From the NCBI RefSeq assembly GCF_019924925.1, contig NC_067239.1:2500001-2564000 (forward strand): DNA of 64,000 nucleotides, given 5' to 3'. The notes beneath the pieces are model-generated. The model made no database searches. It was not told where the DNA came from and was given only the letters and a program-made list of their open reading frames with translations. Every line of letters starts with the position of its first letter. Within the stretch, counting starts at the first letter, position 1. Both the position numbers and the translations under genes were made by a program. Shown one piece after another: positions 47,035 through 57,516 of this stretch. Source of the DNA: Ctenopharyngodon idella (Eukaryota > Chordata > Actinopteri > Cypriniformes > Xenocyprididae).

Positions 47035-48145
47035 TAAAGGTGACCTATAATGCCCCTTTTACAAGATGTAATATAAGTCTCTGGTGTGTCCAGAATGTGT
47101 CTGTGAAGTTTCAGCTCAAAATACCCCACAGATCATTTATTATAGCTTGTCAAATTTGCCCCTAATTGGGTGTGAGCAAAAACATGCCGTTTTTGTGTGT
47201 GTCCTTTTAAATGCAAATGAGCTGCTGCTCCCGGCCCCCTTTCCAGAAGAGGGCGGAGCTTTAACAGCTCACGCTTTGGTTGCTCAACAACAACAAAGCT
47301 GGAGAATCTCACGCAGCCAAAATGAGGATTGTCAGTAACGGTGTTCAGCCTTACATTGTTCAAACCGGAGTCGACACTGATGGAGAGACTCAGGAAGAAG
47401 TTACAACTTTTAGAATGAAACTGGACGTTTCTGAATGGTTAGTGGATAAATTTATGTAGTTGCTGTGGAGTTGATTCAACTCATCGACTAGCATGTGTCG
47501 TCATGTTAATCTTTTGTGCAAATCCAGCGTTGAATTGACCCTCGTTTTTGAAGCAGTCCGGTGTAAAATGACGGCAGGGTAACAACACTCTACTACAACC
47601 AGGGTTGCCAGGTTTTCACAAAAAATCCGCCCAATTGCTACTCAAGACTAGCCCAAAACTAGCCCAATCGCGTTTTAAGGGGGATCCCCCAGTAAAAATT
47701 GCAGGGGCTAAATATGTTATTTGGGGTCGCTTCAACCTGTGGACATGAAAATCAACCCGTGGACATGAAAATCAACCTGTGGCAACAGTGATAAAGTAGC
47801 CCAATTCCGCGGGAAAACCGAGGACTTGGCAACACTGACTACAACAACTCTTCCTCTTCGCTAAAGCAGCCCAACATGGCCTCACCCCCTTTGTTGTGAG
47901 TTTTCGGGGACGGGGTTTATGTAAATTCTGGGGTTTGTGATGTCACTAACCCTGGAAGAAGCTCATTGTAGTCCCTACCAGCCGTTTGTTGTAGAAAAGC
48001 GATTTCTGTAAAAGAAAATATCTCCCTTTGCATTGAACTTTAAGAGTCGTATCTTTGCAGATGTTGTTTATGATCAAACAGCAACATTGCACACTAACTA
48101 AAGTTAAAAAAGTGAAATCGTAATCAACCACCCCTTGAAGTACAA
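47035..48145 (+). mobile_element. Cyprinid DNA-transposon repeat in or next to the gpr132 3'UTR
   Basis: From AAAGGTGACCTATAATGCCC onward this is a recognisable dispersed fish repeat (GAAGTTTCAGCTCAAAATAC, AAATGCAAATGAGCTGCTGC). It begins 43 bases after the gpr132 stop. A second element (47601-47838) is inserted in it. The right end is decayed. Confidence 0.65.
47601..47838. mobile_element. Nested small element with GTTGCCAGGT / ACTTGGCAAC ends
   Basis: AGGGTTGCCAGGTTTTCAC at the left and AAACCGAGGACTTGGCAACA at the right. It contains AACTAGCCCAATCGCGTTTT. Relatives: 1299-1460 and 12180-12265. Confidence 0.68.
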
Positions 48146-49947
48146 ACCCGGGATGGGAAAAAGTCAAGGTGCAGATTTGTTTGTTTTGTAAATCCAATGA
48201 GAACAAGGTGTATCACAAAAATCAGAAGTGAGTTTCCTGTTGTTGGGCTATAAACGGTGAGAATCTCACGATAAGATCATCTCTGGGTTTTCACACCTTC
48301 TAATCTCTTCCGTCGTAGAATATGTGATCTGCAGCTTCTGAAAGTCTTGCAGTGGACTCATCTTGAGCATATTTCTCCAAATTGTTGAGAAGCTCAATAT
48401 AGTTTTGCAGATACACAGGAAGGGGCCTAACTCAAATTTACAGCGACTCGCCACACTTGGTTTTGTTTTTACATGGCCTTTATCTGGAATCAGTGATATC
48501 ACAATAATAACTGATACTATATGTTCACAAAACAAAATATTAGCAAAAAATGTGTAGAAAATTTTGAGAATTTCTGCACATCCAAATGGTATGAATGGCA
48601 ATGCATCTGCAGACATAATCTGGAATAACATTTAATTTACCTCAAAATTAATGTACCTCAAAACTCTGAATATCTTTCAAAGATTTGATGCCACAAACAG
48701 ACAAATCCAGTGACTGGTTCGTTGTAGCAGCTCAGTACCTTGTAAACATGACTTCTGATTCCAAGTGAGTTGGTGAAAATGTGCAAATGGAATCCCAGAA
48801 GTTGTATCAAGCCAGCCAATCAGATTAGAGCTTGCTATTTTGGCAAGTGTTTGCCATTTTTTTGTGTGTGCAGTAAAGCATCAAATGGTCGGTGGATGGT
48901 CTGTAGGATAATGTCCAAAACAGACTGTTTCAAACGACATACATTATCACTGTTTTCATTCTGAAATAATTTACTGTAACACAGTACATGTAAATGTGTA
49001 GGCGTTAAAAGTGCATGCCTTTTAGTGATAGCAGTGTTGTTCGTCAAGTACATGTATATAATTACTTAAATTATTGTTTTTTATAGGATTTTATAATGGA
49101 TGTGTTTTGCATTATGTTGAATTTTGTTTGTTTGTTTTCATGTTTTTTTAACGAATGTCAATTTCAAGGACTCGGTACATAATCTATTGTATTATTTTTC
49201 AAGCTTTTTTAGGTGTAACACTTATTTTGCTTGATTTTCCCATTTGTCCTATTTTCCCAAGTCTCATTTGTAAATTAGACTTTAATCATTTGCAGTCAAG
49301 CCTTTCTCATACAGTCACCAGTAAATTATGATGCCCATTTTTGCACATAATGCTATTCTTTTAAGAAACTGTAAGCTTGAGCAAGATTACAAGAGCGTAA
49401 CATAATTATATCAACTCAGCATAAACTAGCTATACTGGAAAAACTGTTCTTAAAAACAAATGTTTCATATGTGTGACATTCTCAGGACACAATAAAAAAT
49501 AATTTAATTGAGTAATATGATAATTCAGCATTAAATATTGAAAACGGTTGGTTTCTGTGGTCTGAACTATCTCTGATGTGTTGACCTATTTGTGTGCTTT
49601 TTAAACCTGACAGACGTGCATAAATCAGCAAAAAAAGGAAAATGCTTACTGCTGTAAATCCATCGTCGATTAAATGTTGATCAAGTGCAGCATCCTTCAC
49701 ACTTTTGAGTGTAACAAAATTCTTTAATGCAAAAGCTACAAGCCAGACAAACACATGGTCATCTGGTATGTCTTTCCTGAATAATTAACTCAGTGTCCAA
49801 GATAAGTTCCTAATTGGCCCTTCCCTCAATGAATAATTAAGTAGCCAGCAGCTGTCCTCAGCCAATAGCAAACAATAAGCCCAGTAGGACCCGCCCCTGT
49901 TGTGAAGCACTGGTCATCTGGCTGGTAAATAGCAGTCGCACTGCCTC
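48146..49947. other. Downstream of gpr132, no gene recognised
   Basis: Mostly unique-looking sequence. An AATAAA at 49491-49496 is the first clear canonical poly(A) signal I noticed after gpr132, so part of this could be a long 3'UTR. The open frame on the minus strand at 48266-48631 has no recognisable protein features. Confidence 0.35.
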
Positions 49948-50940
49948 AGTTTCAATTCAATTCAATTCACATTTATTTGTATAGCGCTTTTCACGATACA
50001 TATCGTTTCAAAGCAGCTTTACAGAGAATGCATGTCAACATTACAATTTGGAGACTGCAGTTAGCTAATAATGTAATAATTTAGGCGATTAACATACAAT
50101 CACTGTTAACAATGTAATTGGAGGTAGAAGCAAAGAGCTCCTGGAAAAATGAATTACATATTAACAATAATTAGGATTTATAGAATGTGAATGTGCGTGT
50201 TGATCCAGATGTTGCATCTTCTGAAGTCATCGCAGGAGTTGGCGCCGTCTCTTCCAAAGTTTTAGTCATCTGAGGTCTTCTTAAGAGGCTGGATCCAAAC
50301 TGAAACTGATGTACTCTCTAGTCACCTCGGGACGGGCGTCCCGAGGTAAAACAGAAAAGCAAATGGAGAATAATTAGCATAGCTGCTGTTCATAACATTA
50401 AGCAAAGATAGTCATGTGCAATTGATCTGATATGAGATGGATTATGTGAATGCTTGGCTAAAGAGATGCGTCTTTAATCTAGATTTAAACTGGGTGAGCG
50501 AGTCTGAGCCCCGAACATTATCAGGAAGGCTATTCCAGAGTTTAGGAGCCAAATGTGAAAACGCTCTCCCTCCTTTAGAGGACTTAGCTATCCTAGGTAC
50601 AACCAGAAGTCCAGAGTTTTGTGATCTTAAAGAGCGTGAAGGATTGTAGGGCGATAAAAGGTCGGTTAAGTACACAGGAGCTAAACCACTTAGAGCCTTA
50701 TAGGTCATTAGCAGTACTTTATAATCGATACGGAACTTAATAGGTAACCAGTGAAGAGATGATAAAATTGGTGTTATATGATCATATTTTCTTGACCTGG
50801 TAAGAACTCTAGCAGCTGCATTTTGTACTAATTGTAGCTTGTTTATTGAGGAAGCAGGACAACCAGCTAGTAATGCATTACAGTAATCTAGTCTAGACGT
50901 CATGAAAGCATGACCACTTAACACATCTCTCATCACTATA
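49948..50940 (-). mobile_element. 5'-truncated L2-clade LINE, 3' end of the reverse-transcriptase ORF and tail
   Basis: Minus-strand frame 50936-50442 encodes the C-terminal end typical of fish L2-type LINEs: SRLDYCNALLAG, LQLVQNAAARVLTRSRKYDH, ITPILSSLHWLPIKFRIDYK, GGRAFSHLAPKLWNSLPDNV, RLKTHLFSQAF, then stop. The 3'UTR runs to a TGAATTGAATTGAA-type tandem tail at 49948-49968. The catalytic part of the reverse transcriptase is missing (5' truncation), so it cannot move itself. Confidence 0.88.
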
Positions 50941-51540
50941 CAAAACTATTCACATCAAATGTGTGAAATAAACTGTTTCTGTGGAAGATGGTTAACAACG
51001 GAAATTCAGAAAAGACTTCTTTATTCTGCAGACTACATATAGTAAATATGGCAGTGCCATTGTTTGGCCTATATTACATTGATCTAGGCCTACTGTAGTT
51101 CTTTACAAATCTATAACAGATTTCCAGAGTTTGAGTTTTTCCTTTAAAGCCATTTCCTTTTGTCTCTTTCTTTCTTTCAGAGTATCCCTCTTGATATGTT
51201 TCATGAAGTGTGTGAATTACTAATGCATTAACAAAGGAAGGCTCTACAGAAACATCCTGTATTCAGGCACTCAGTCCTTAGATCTACCTAACTGTCTGTG
51301 GGAATTCATCACTCTCTCCCATGGGATCACCTTTCAAAACCATATATTTTAGTGTCGTGAACTTTTCATTCAAAATACATCACCTACCATAAGACTATTT
51401 CATGCCCGTCATTAGTGTAATATCTATATATTTTTTATAAGTAATGTTTTTTTTATTTCTTTAAAATACAGGGTTCAACGTCTGAATTGACCATTTTACC
51501 TTGCAGTTCACCCAAAAATGAACATTATCCCATAATTTAC
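50941..51540. other. Intergenic, nothing recognised
   Basis: AT-rich; no supported ORF or clear repeat. Confidence 0.4.
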
Positions 51541-51542
51541 TA

Positions 51543-52010
51543 TATAGGGCTTTGAAAATTAAGATTTTAAAAGGAAAGTTTATTAAGAATGAGAATTTAG
51601 GAGGATATTAAGATATCTTGAATAATTTGAGTTACAGGCATGACGACTTTAGAAAAATTATATTTATGGCACTCGGACAGGTATGTTCTATGCCATTGAG
51701 ATTATAGAAAAAAAAATGAGTTTTAACATTATTTGTTCTTTAGATATTCCTCTTTAAAATAAAAAAAAATATCAGCTGTTTGCAAAGTGACCCACATTTG
51801 GTTTTTGACCTCTGAAAATGTGTATATTTTACCAATTTACTCATAGAGCCGCATTAAGATCTCCATATCTCTGGGATTGAACCATCGAGGGCCTTTAAAA
51901 TGAACATACCAAAAGGAAAGTTTGTTAAGAACCAGAATCTGAAAGAATATTAAGACATCTTTAATACTTCCTGAGTTACAGGCATGCAAGCTTGAGGCAA
52001 AAAAACACAC
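51543..52010 (+). repeat. Diverged direct repeat, two units
   Basis: Units at 51543-51665 and 51888-52010 share AAAAGGAAAGTTTRTTAAGAA, then AGGATATTAAGAYATCTTKAAT-like and GAGTTACAGGCATG blocks, spaced 345 bases apart. Probably two pieces of one dispersed repeat. Confidence 0.65.
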
Positions 52011-52383
52011 AAGAAGTGCTTTTGCCATTTTTGAACTGTCATAGTTGGCATATGATGAAACAAAGATTGCTAAAGTCAACAGATTTTACTAATAGCTCTA
52101 CCACTCTCTGTGTAAAAATAAAATAATGTTGCTGCCATCTTTCTAAAGTCATTTTACACCCCTGTAATTTGTCTCCAAATCTCAGGTAAAAATGGTAATT
52201 TTGACCCCCCTCTACAAAATGGTGGATTACTCAGTAAACATACATCTGTGACATTTAATATTTTGGCTTTCATCACTATTTATGTTTGTCTTTCTACAGA
52301 AAAAAAAAATATGAACAAAATCAGAAATTTGAGCCAGGGACCTCTGGTTGAGTTGACACCCTTTATTAACCAGTGATTCTTGT

Positions 52384-52667
52384 TTATAAAGTTATATATA
52401 TGGATATTTTTCTTACTTTGCTTCATAAGTCCTTTATTAACCTCCTGAAGTCGTGTTGATTACTTTTATGATTGACGGATGTGCTTTTTTGGACTTCAAA
52501 ATCTCGATTACTATTCACTCCTATTATAAGCTTGGAAGAGCCAGAATTTTTTTTTAATATAACTCCGATTGTGTTTGACTGAAAGAAGACAGTCATATAA
52601 GCCTAGGATGGCCTGAGGGTGAGTAAATTATGGGATATTTTTCATTTTTGGGTGAACTAACCCTTTA
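52384..52667. repeat. Right half of a TTAA-type element
   Basis: GGATATTTTTCTTACTT through GCCTGAGGGTGAGTAAATTA to CATTTTTGGGTGAACTAACCCT|TTAA matches the right arm of 33548-34439. The left arm is absent. Confidence 0.72.
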
Positions 52668-52689
52668 ATTTAAAAAAAAAAAAATAGCT

Positions 52690-52985
52690 TTTTTTCTTTT
52701 TCTTATTCACTGTGCGCATGCGTGCACACTCAGGGACGCGCCAAATTACTGTCAGTGTAATGGCACGCCTGCTATTCCTTTAACTGTATTTTGGCACGAA
52801 CATCCTGAAACAGGTAAGTCTGTGGGAATAATGGGACATAACGGGAAACAGCTGACTGCAGGAGCCATATCAGGCGGTGCTGACAACAAGACCTCACCCA
52901 TCGAGGCTCGAGTGGGAGACGGGGGGAGGAAAACCGTCGAACTGCTGACGTATTTAACCAGAAGCTTCACAACGTCGAGACGTAG
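52690..52985 (+). promoter_or_regulatory. Orphan CpG-containing patch with an NRF1-like site and a consensus donor
   Basis: GTGCGCATGCGTGCAC (52711-52726) contains the NRF1 core TGCGCATGCG. Downstream, CTGAAACAG|gtaagtc at 52811/52812 is a good splice donor, and 52830-52991 holds an ATG frame of 53 codons (MGHNGKQLTAG...). CpGs cluster here and are rare on either side. Could be the first exon of an unrecognised transcript. No downstream coding exon was found. Confidence 0.3.
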
Positions 52986-53440
52986 TATGTAAAACATGTA
53001 TATTAAAGACATCTACGTTCACACACATTCGTATTTACACATAATCTCGCACCTCCACCTGCTGGTCATGATGTGAACATGCGAAACTATAGCCTATAAA
53101 AGGCTTTTTCATTGATTTTAATGCGTTCCCGCTCTTTCCGCTAAACCTGTAGATGTTCTTTGAAAATGCTGCAACATTTCATATGAGCTTATTGCAAATC
53201 AAATTCAAATATGCCAATTAAAATGTATTGTGACATAATAGTGTAAGCTAAATTACACCATAGAATCAAAAATAGGCTGTACAACAGTGCCAGTACATTT
53301 TTAACAACAACATTTTTAACTATTTAAACATAGTTAAAATCCATTTAAAAACAAACTAATTGTGAGACTGATGCTGTACTGTCACATATTCAGCCAATAG
53401 GGGGGAGTGCTGTCCCACTTTTACCTTGCAGTCATGTATT

Positions 53441-53655
53441 TAAAGGGATAGTGCACCCAAAAATTCTGCCATCATTTACTCATCCTCAAGTTGTCCCAAA
53501 CCTGTATGAATTTCTTTCTTCTGTTGAACACAAAAGAAGATATTTTGAAGAAGAACAGTTGATGGACCCCGTTGACTTCCATAGTATTTTTTTGGGGTCC
53601 ATCAGCTGTTTGGTTACAGTCTTCAAAATACCTTCTTTTGTGTAAATAAAAACTG
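53441..53655. repeat. Partial TTAA-type element
   Basis: TTTAAAGGGATAGTGCACCC start, then CATCCTCAAGTTGTCCCAAA. Similar to the left arm of 63303-63610. Right end not identified. Confidence 0.7.
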
Positions 53656-55300
53656 ACTTTTTTTTCACCTGTTTGTGAGTGGGCAGTTTATACTGGATCC
53701 CATCCCCAAGGGAGCATCCCTTCTTGTTTACTCTTTCTGTTAAATCATCATTGGATAAAACCGTCATTGGTGTTGTTTGCAGAAGTACTCAGGGGATATG
53801 GGATTGTTGGATATGTGAGACGTGAAGAGAAGGGAGAGCACAGAGGAATGATTGGTGACGCAATGTGGAAAAAAAAAAAACAAGGTGATGATGTTGGACA
53901 TCGGTAGGAAGAGAAACCTTTCACCCCAGTTTCCATCCCGGGAGGATGTTGACATGGCACAGACCTAAAATTTCTTGGGAGTGCACCTGGACAGCAGGCC
54001 TGACCGAACATGAAGGATCTTAGTCAGCTCTATTTTTTCTAGATAGCAGTTCAGCTCTAGATTTACTTTCACTCTTATCTCTGTAAGAATAAGACAAATT
54101 TGCACTTCTGGCACTTCACCGTGTTGTACTTAATGCATCTTTAAATGGAGAATCCAGGTTTTGTAGAATTAAAAATGTTAAGTTGTTCGAACTCAATATT
54201 AGCCGTCTCTGTGCCAGTAACACTCTATAACCCCGCAACCTTAAAAACTCTACTGCACCGTTTTTTTTGCCATTTCTCCTCTCACTCGACCCACTCGAGA
54301 GACACTCATTGACAGATGGTCTGGGCATTACCCGGCATCATGTTTTCACAGCCGACTTTATCTTGGCCTAAAGCCTGGACACACAAAAGGAAAACCAAGT
54401 TCATGTTTTCATTCAAACTTGTATTTTCTGGGATGATCACTCGTCTCCATAGCATGAAAATAAAAAATCATCAGCATTTGTATTACGATAATAAATAATG
54501 AGACTGGAGCAGACCCTTCATTAACCCCGTCATGTTTCTGATACAGACTTTTTATAGTTTTTACAGATTCTTTAACTCCCTGCACTCATATGGCTGGGTG
54601 TATTAATAATATTATAATATAATGTTTCTGACAAATGCATTTTTTTTACAGCACAGCTGTGCCCAAAATTATGTCTCTTTTCCTTCCTGTGTCTGTGGTC
54701 AAATCCCAGCTGCTGTCATGGTGATTGAGGGGTATTTCCAAATGAGGTAGTGCTCAGTTTGTCCTGGTGGCTTCCAGCTTCACATGGCTCTATTACCTTA
54801 TTTCCAATCTCAGAAACATGCACAAACATCACTTTGTGCTGCATTGCATATATTTAGATACATTTTTAAAGATGAAATCATTTGTTCATGAAATGGGAGG
54901 TTGTACTGCTAATAAATAGTTACACAAATGCACAAACACTTTAGTAATGAGGACGTAAAATCCTGCCATTCAGTTTCACCCCTAATAAAGCCCAAAAGTA
55001 AGTCATTGGTCCCCTAAAGGTAAAAATTTATGGCCCAGATGTATTATTGTCAAGTATGGTAACAAGGTTTAGTATCAAGTGAAAAATAATAATAATACTT
55101 TAATAATAATAATAATTTAAGGAGCTAAGAAATGTTAAAACATTTTTTTTCTAACAGAACAACTTATTTCATTTTATTATTGTCATAATCAGTAGTTTTA
55201 ATTTATGATTTTATAAATGTTCTACTGAAGACTAAGAAAATCATTGTTAAACTGCATTAGTCCAAAAATATGATAGTGTTTTTCTTATCTTTTTTTTTTA
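53656..55300. other. Intergenic, nothing recognised
   Basis: Includes an old-looking sequence at 53780-54010 with no conserved frame, and AT-rich DNA beyond. No RNA gene or supported ORF. Confidence 0.4.
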
Positions 55301-55310
55301 ATCAACAATA

Positions 55311-55823
55311 CACTCTAACAAAAATGCTGGGTTAAAAACAACCCTAAAGTAGGGTTGAAAATGGACAGTTGGGTTGTTTTGACCCAGCGGTTGGGTTAAA
55401 TGTTTGCCTAACATGCTGGGCAGTTTTATGTAACCCAACTATTGTTTAAAAATGACTATATGGTTGGATTAAAATGAACCCAAAATAGGTTGGAAATTAA
55501 AAATCAGACATAATTACTAGAGGCAACAGTAATAATCAAAATGTGGACATTTATTAATAAGCAATTTAATAAATGTTTATTATTCATTAAACTTCATATT
55601 CATAATGTTAATTTATTAAACATAAATAAATGTTAATTTCCGACTTACTTTGGGTTCATTTTAAGCAAGCAATACAGTCATTTTTAAACAAGTTAAATAA
55701 TAGTTTAAATAGTTGAGTTAAATAAAACTACCCAGCAGGTTGGTCAAACATTTAACCCAACCGCTGGGTTTGTCCATTTTTAACCCAACTTGGGTTGTTT
55801 TTAACCCAGCATTTTTTAGAGTG
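55311..55823. repeat. GGGTT/AACCC-rich element, full length
   Basis: CACTCTAACAAAAATGCTGG at the left, AACCCAGCATTTTTTAGAGTG at the right (TA before the left end). Interior has AACCCAAAATAGGTTGG, the TTATTAATAAGCAATTTAAT tract and the mirrored AACCCAACCGCTGGGTTTGT. Confidence 0.8.
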
Positions 55824-56532
55824 TGGAGACCTGAAAATGCACACACACACCACTTACACACATGCACATTGACTCATAAACACAATTTACTTTTTTTTTG
55901 CAATAGAACATCATGTACAGATATAACTAACAAGACAGTTTAAATTGGGAGTCAAAATTATATTAAAAAAAAAAAAAAGGCAGAGATGAAGGTATTTTAC
56001 TAAAAAGACATAATACAAAATAAAAATACATAACATTACAACTCTTTTGTGATTATCAGATGTCATTGTCCAAAAGCCCTACATCTAATCCATAAAGTTT
56101 ACCAAGAGGCCTGCTCAGATTTCAATTAGATTAAACACTGCTAATGACTCTCTCCCTCAGAACATCGAGTCCCACTGCCCACATCTCATCCTCTTTTGTG
56201 CCCCTCTGCGCATCTGCAGTTTCACTCATCAGTAACTCATTACTGTCTAGATCCACAAAGATCCAGTTCCATTTCTTAACACAAGGATTTATCTTAACAA
56301 AGAGAGAGGAAATGATCCAAATATGGCAGTAAATCTGAGTTCAGAACCTCAAAAGTGTCCAGTGAAGATTAGCCTTGCACTTGGGAGAATTAGTCATTTG
56401 CAAAGCATCTCAAACAAGAAAACTGCTTTTAAGTGAGAAAACAGCCTCTCCGAAACATGTCTTCACGCATTCAGGGCCTAAATACATAATATAATGTACA
56501 AGTACTCCAGTACACAAACAATCAGAAAAGTA
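55824..56532. other. Intergenic, nothing recognised
   Basis: Short CA-rich and A-rich patches near 55830 and 55965. Otherwise unique AT-rich sequence. Confidence 0.4.
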
Positions 56533-56884
56533 CACTCTAAAAAATGCTGGGTTGTTTCACCCCAAATTTGGGTCAAATATGGACAAACCCAACCACTGGG
56601 TTAAAAATTTAATTTAAAAACTTAACCCAACGGCTGGGTTTGTCTATATTTGACCCAAATTTGGGTTGAAACAACCCAGCATTTTGTTGGGTAAAAACAA
56701 CCCAAGTTGGGTAGAAAATGGACAAACCCAGAAATTATGTTGTTTTAGTAATTTAGTCATTTTTAAACAATAGTTAAGTTAAATAAAACTGCCCAGCACG
56801 TTGGGCAAACATTTAACCCAATCGCTGGGTTTGTCCATATTTAACCCAACTTGGGTTGTTTTTAACCCACCATTTTTTAGAGTG
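56533..56884. repeat. GGGTT/AACCC-rich element
   Basis: CACTCTAAAAAATGCTGGGT ... ACCCACCATTTTTTAGAGTG. Several inverted AACCCA/TGGGTT words inside, including an internal AACCCAGCATTTTGTTGGGT junction that suggests a composite of two copies. Confidence 0.8.
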
Positions 56885-56885
56885 T

Positions 56886-57469
56886 ATACTCAAAGAAATG
56901 CTGGGTTGTTTTACCCCAAATTTGGGTCAAATATGGACAAACCCAACCGTTGGGTTAAACTTTTTATAAAAAAAAAAAAAAAAGGTAACCCAACGGCCTA
57001 GTTTGTCCATATTTGACCCAAATTTGAGATGAACACAAGTTGGGTTGAAAATGGACAGATCCAGCGGTTGGGTTAAATGTTTGACCCAACCTGCTGGGTA
57101 GTTTTATTTAAATCAACTATTGTTTAAAAATTACTGTATTGCTTGCTTAAAATGAACCAAAAGTAGGTTGGAAATTAACATTTATTAATGTTTAATAAAT
57201 GAATAATAATTAAACAAACATTTATTAAATTGCTTATTAATAAATGTTCACCTTTTGATTATTATTGTGGCCTCTAGTAATTATGTGTCTGATTTTTAAT
57301 TTCCAATCTATTTTGGGTGCATTTTATGCCAGCCACATATTAATTTTTAAACAATAGTTGAGTTAAATAAAACTACACAGCATGTTTAATTCAACTGCTG
57401 GGTTAAAACAACCCAGTCGCTGGGTTTGTGCATTTTCAACCTTTTTTAACCCAGCATTTTGTTAGAGTG
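56886..57469. repeat. GGGTT/AACCC-rich element directly abutting the previous one
   Basis: Left end ATACTCAAAGAAATGCTGGG (decayed CACTCTAAA). Right end AACCCAGCATTTTGTTAGAGTG. The right border is 47 bases from the stop codon of the minus-strand zinc-finger gene. Confidence 0.78.
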
Positions 57470-57500
57470 TACATATCTTGTCCTTTTTTAAATGATGTCC

Positions 57501-57506
57501 TTTATT
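57501..57506 (-). promoter_or_regulatory. Poly(A) signal of the ZNF423/521-like gene, 10 bases after the stop codon
   Basis: The plus-strand TTTATT reads AATAAA on the minus strand and begins 10 bases past the TGA at 57519-57517. If used, the 3'UTR is only a few tens of bases and ends at or just before a repeat whose border is at 57469. Confidence 0.5.
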
Positions 57507-57516
57507 TAGGATTAGC

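Noticed and set aside
48266..48631. 121-codon minus-strand frame downstream of gpr132
   Set aside because: No domain, no splice context, no similarity I can name; likely chance in AT-rich DNA.
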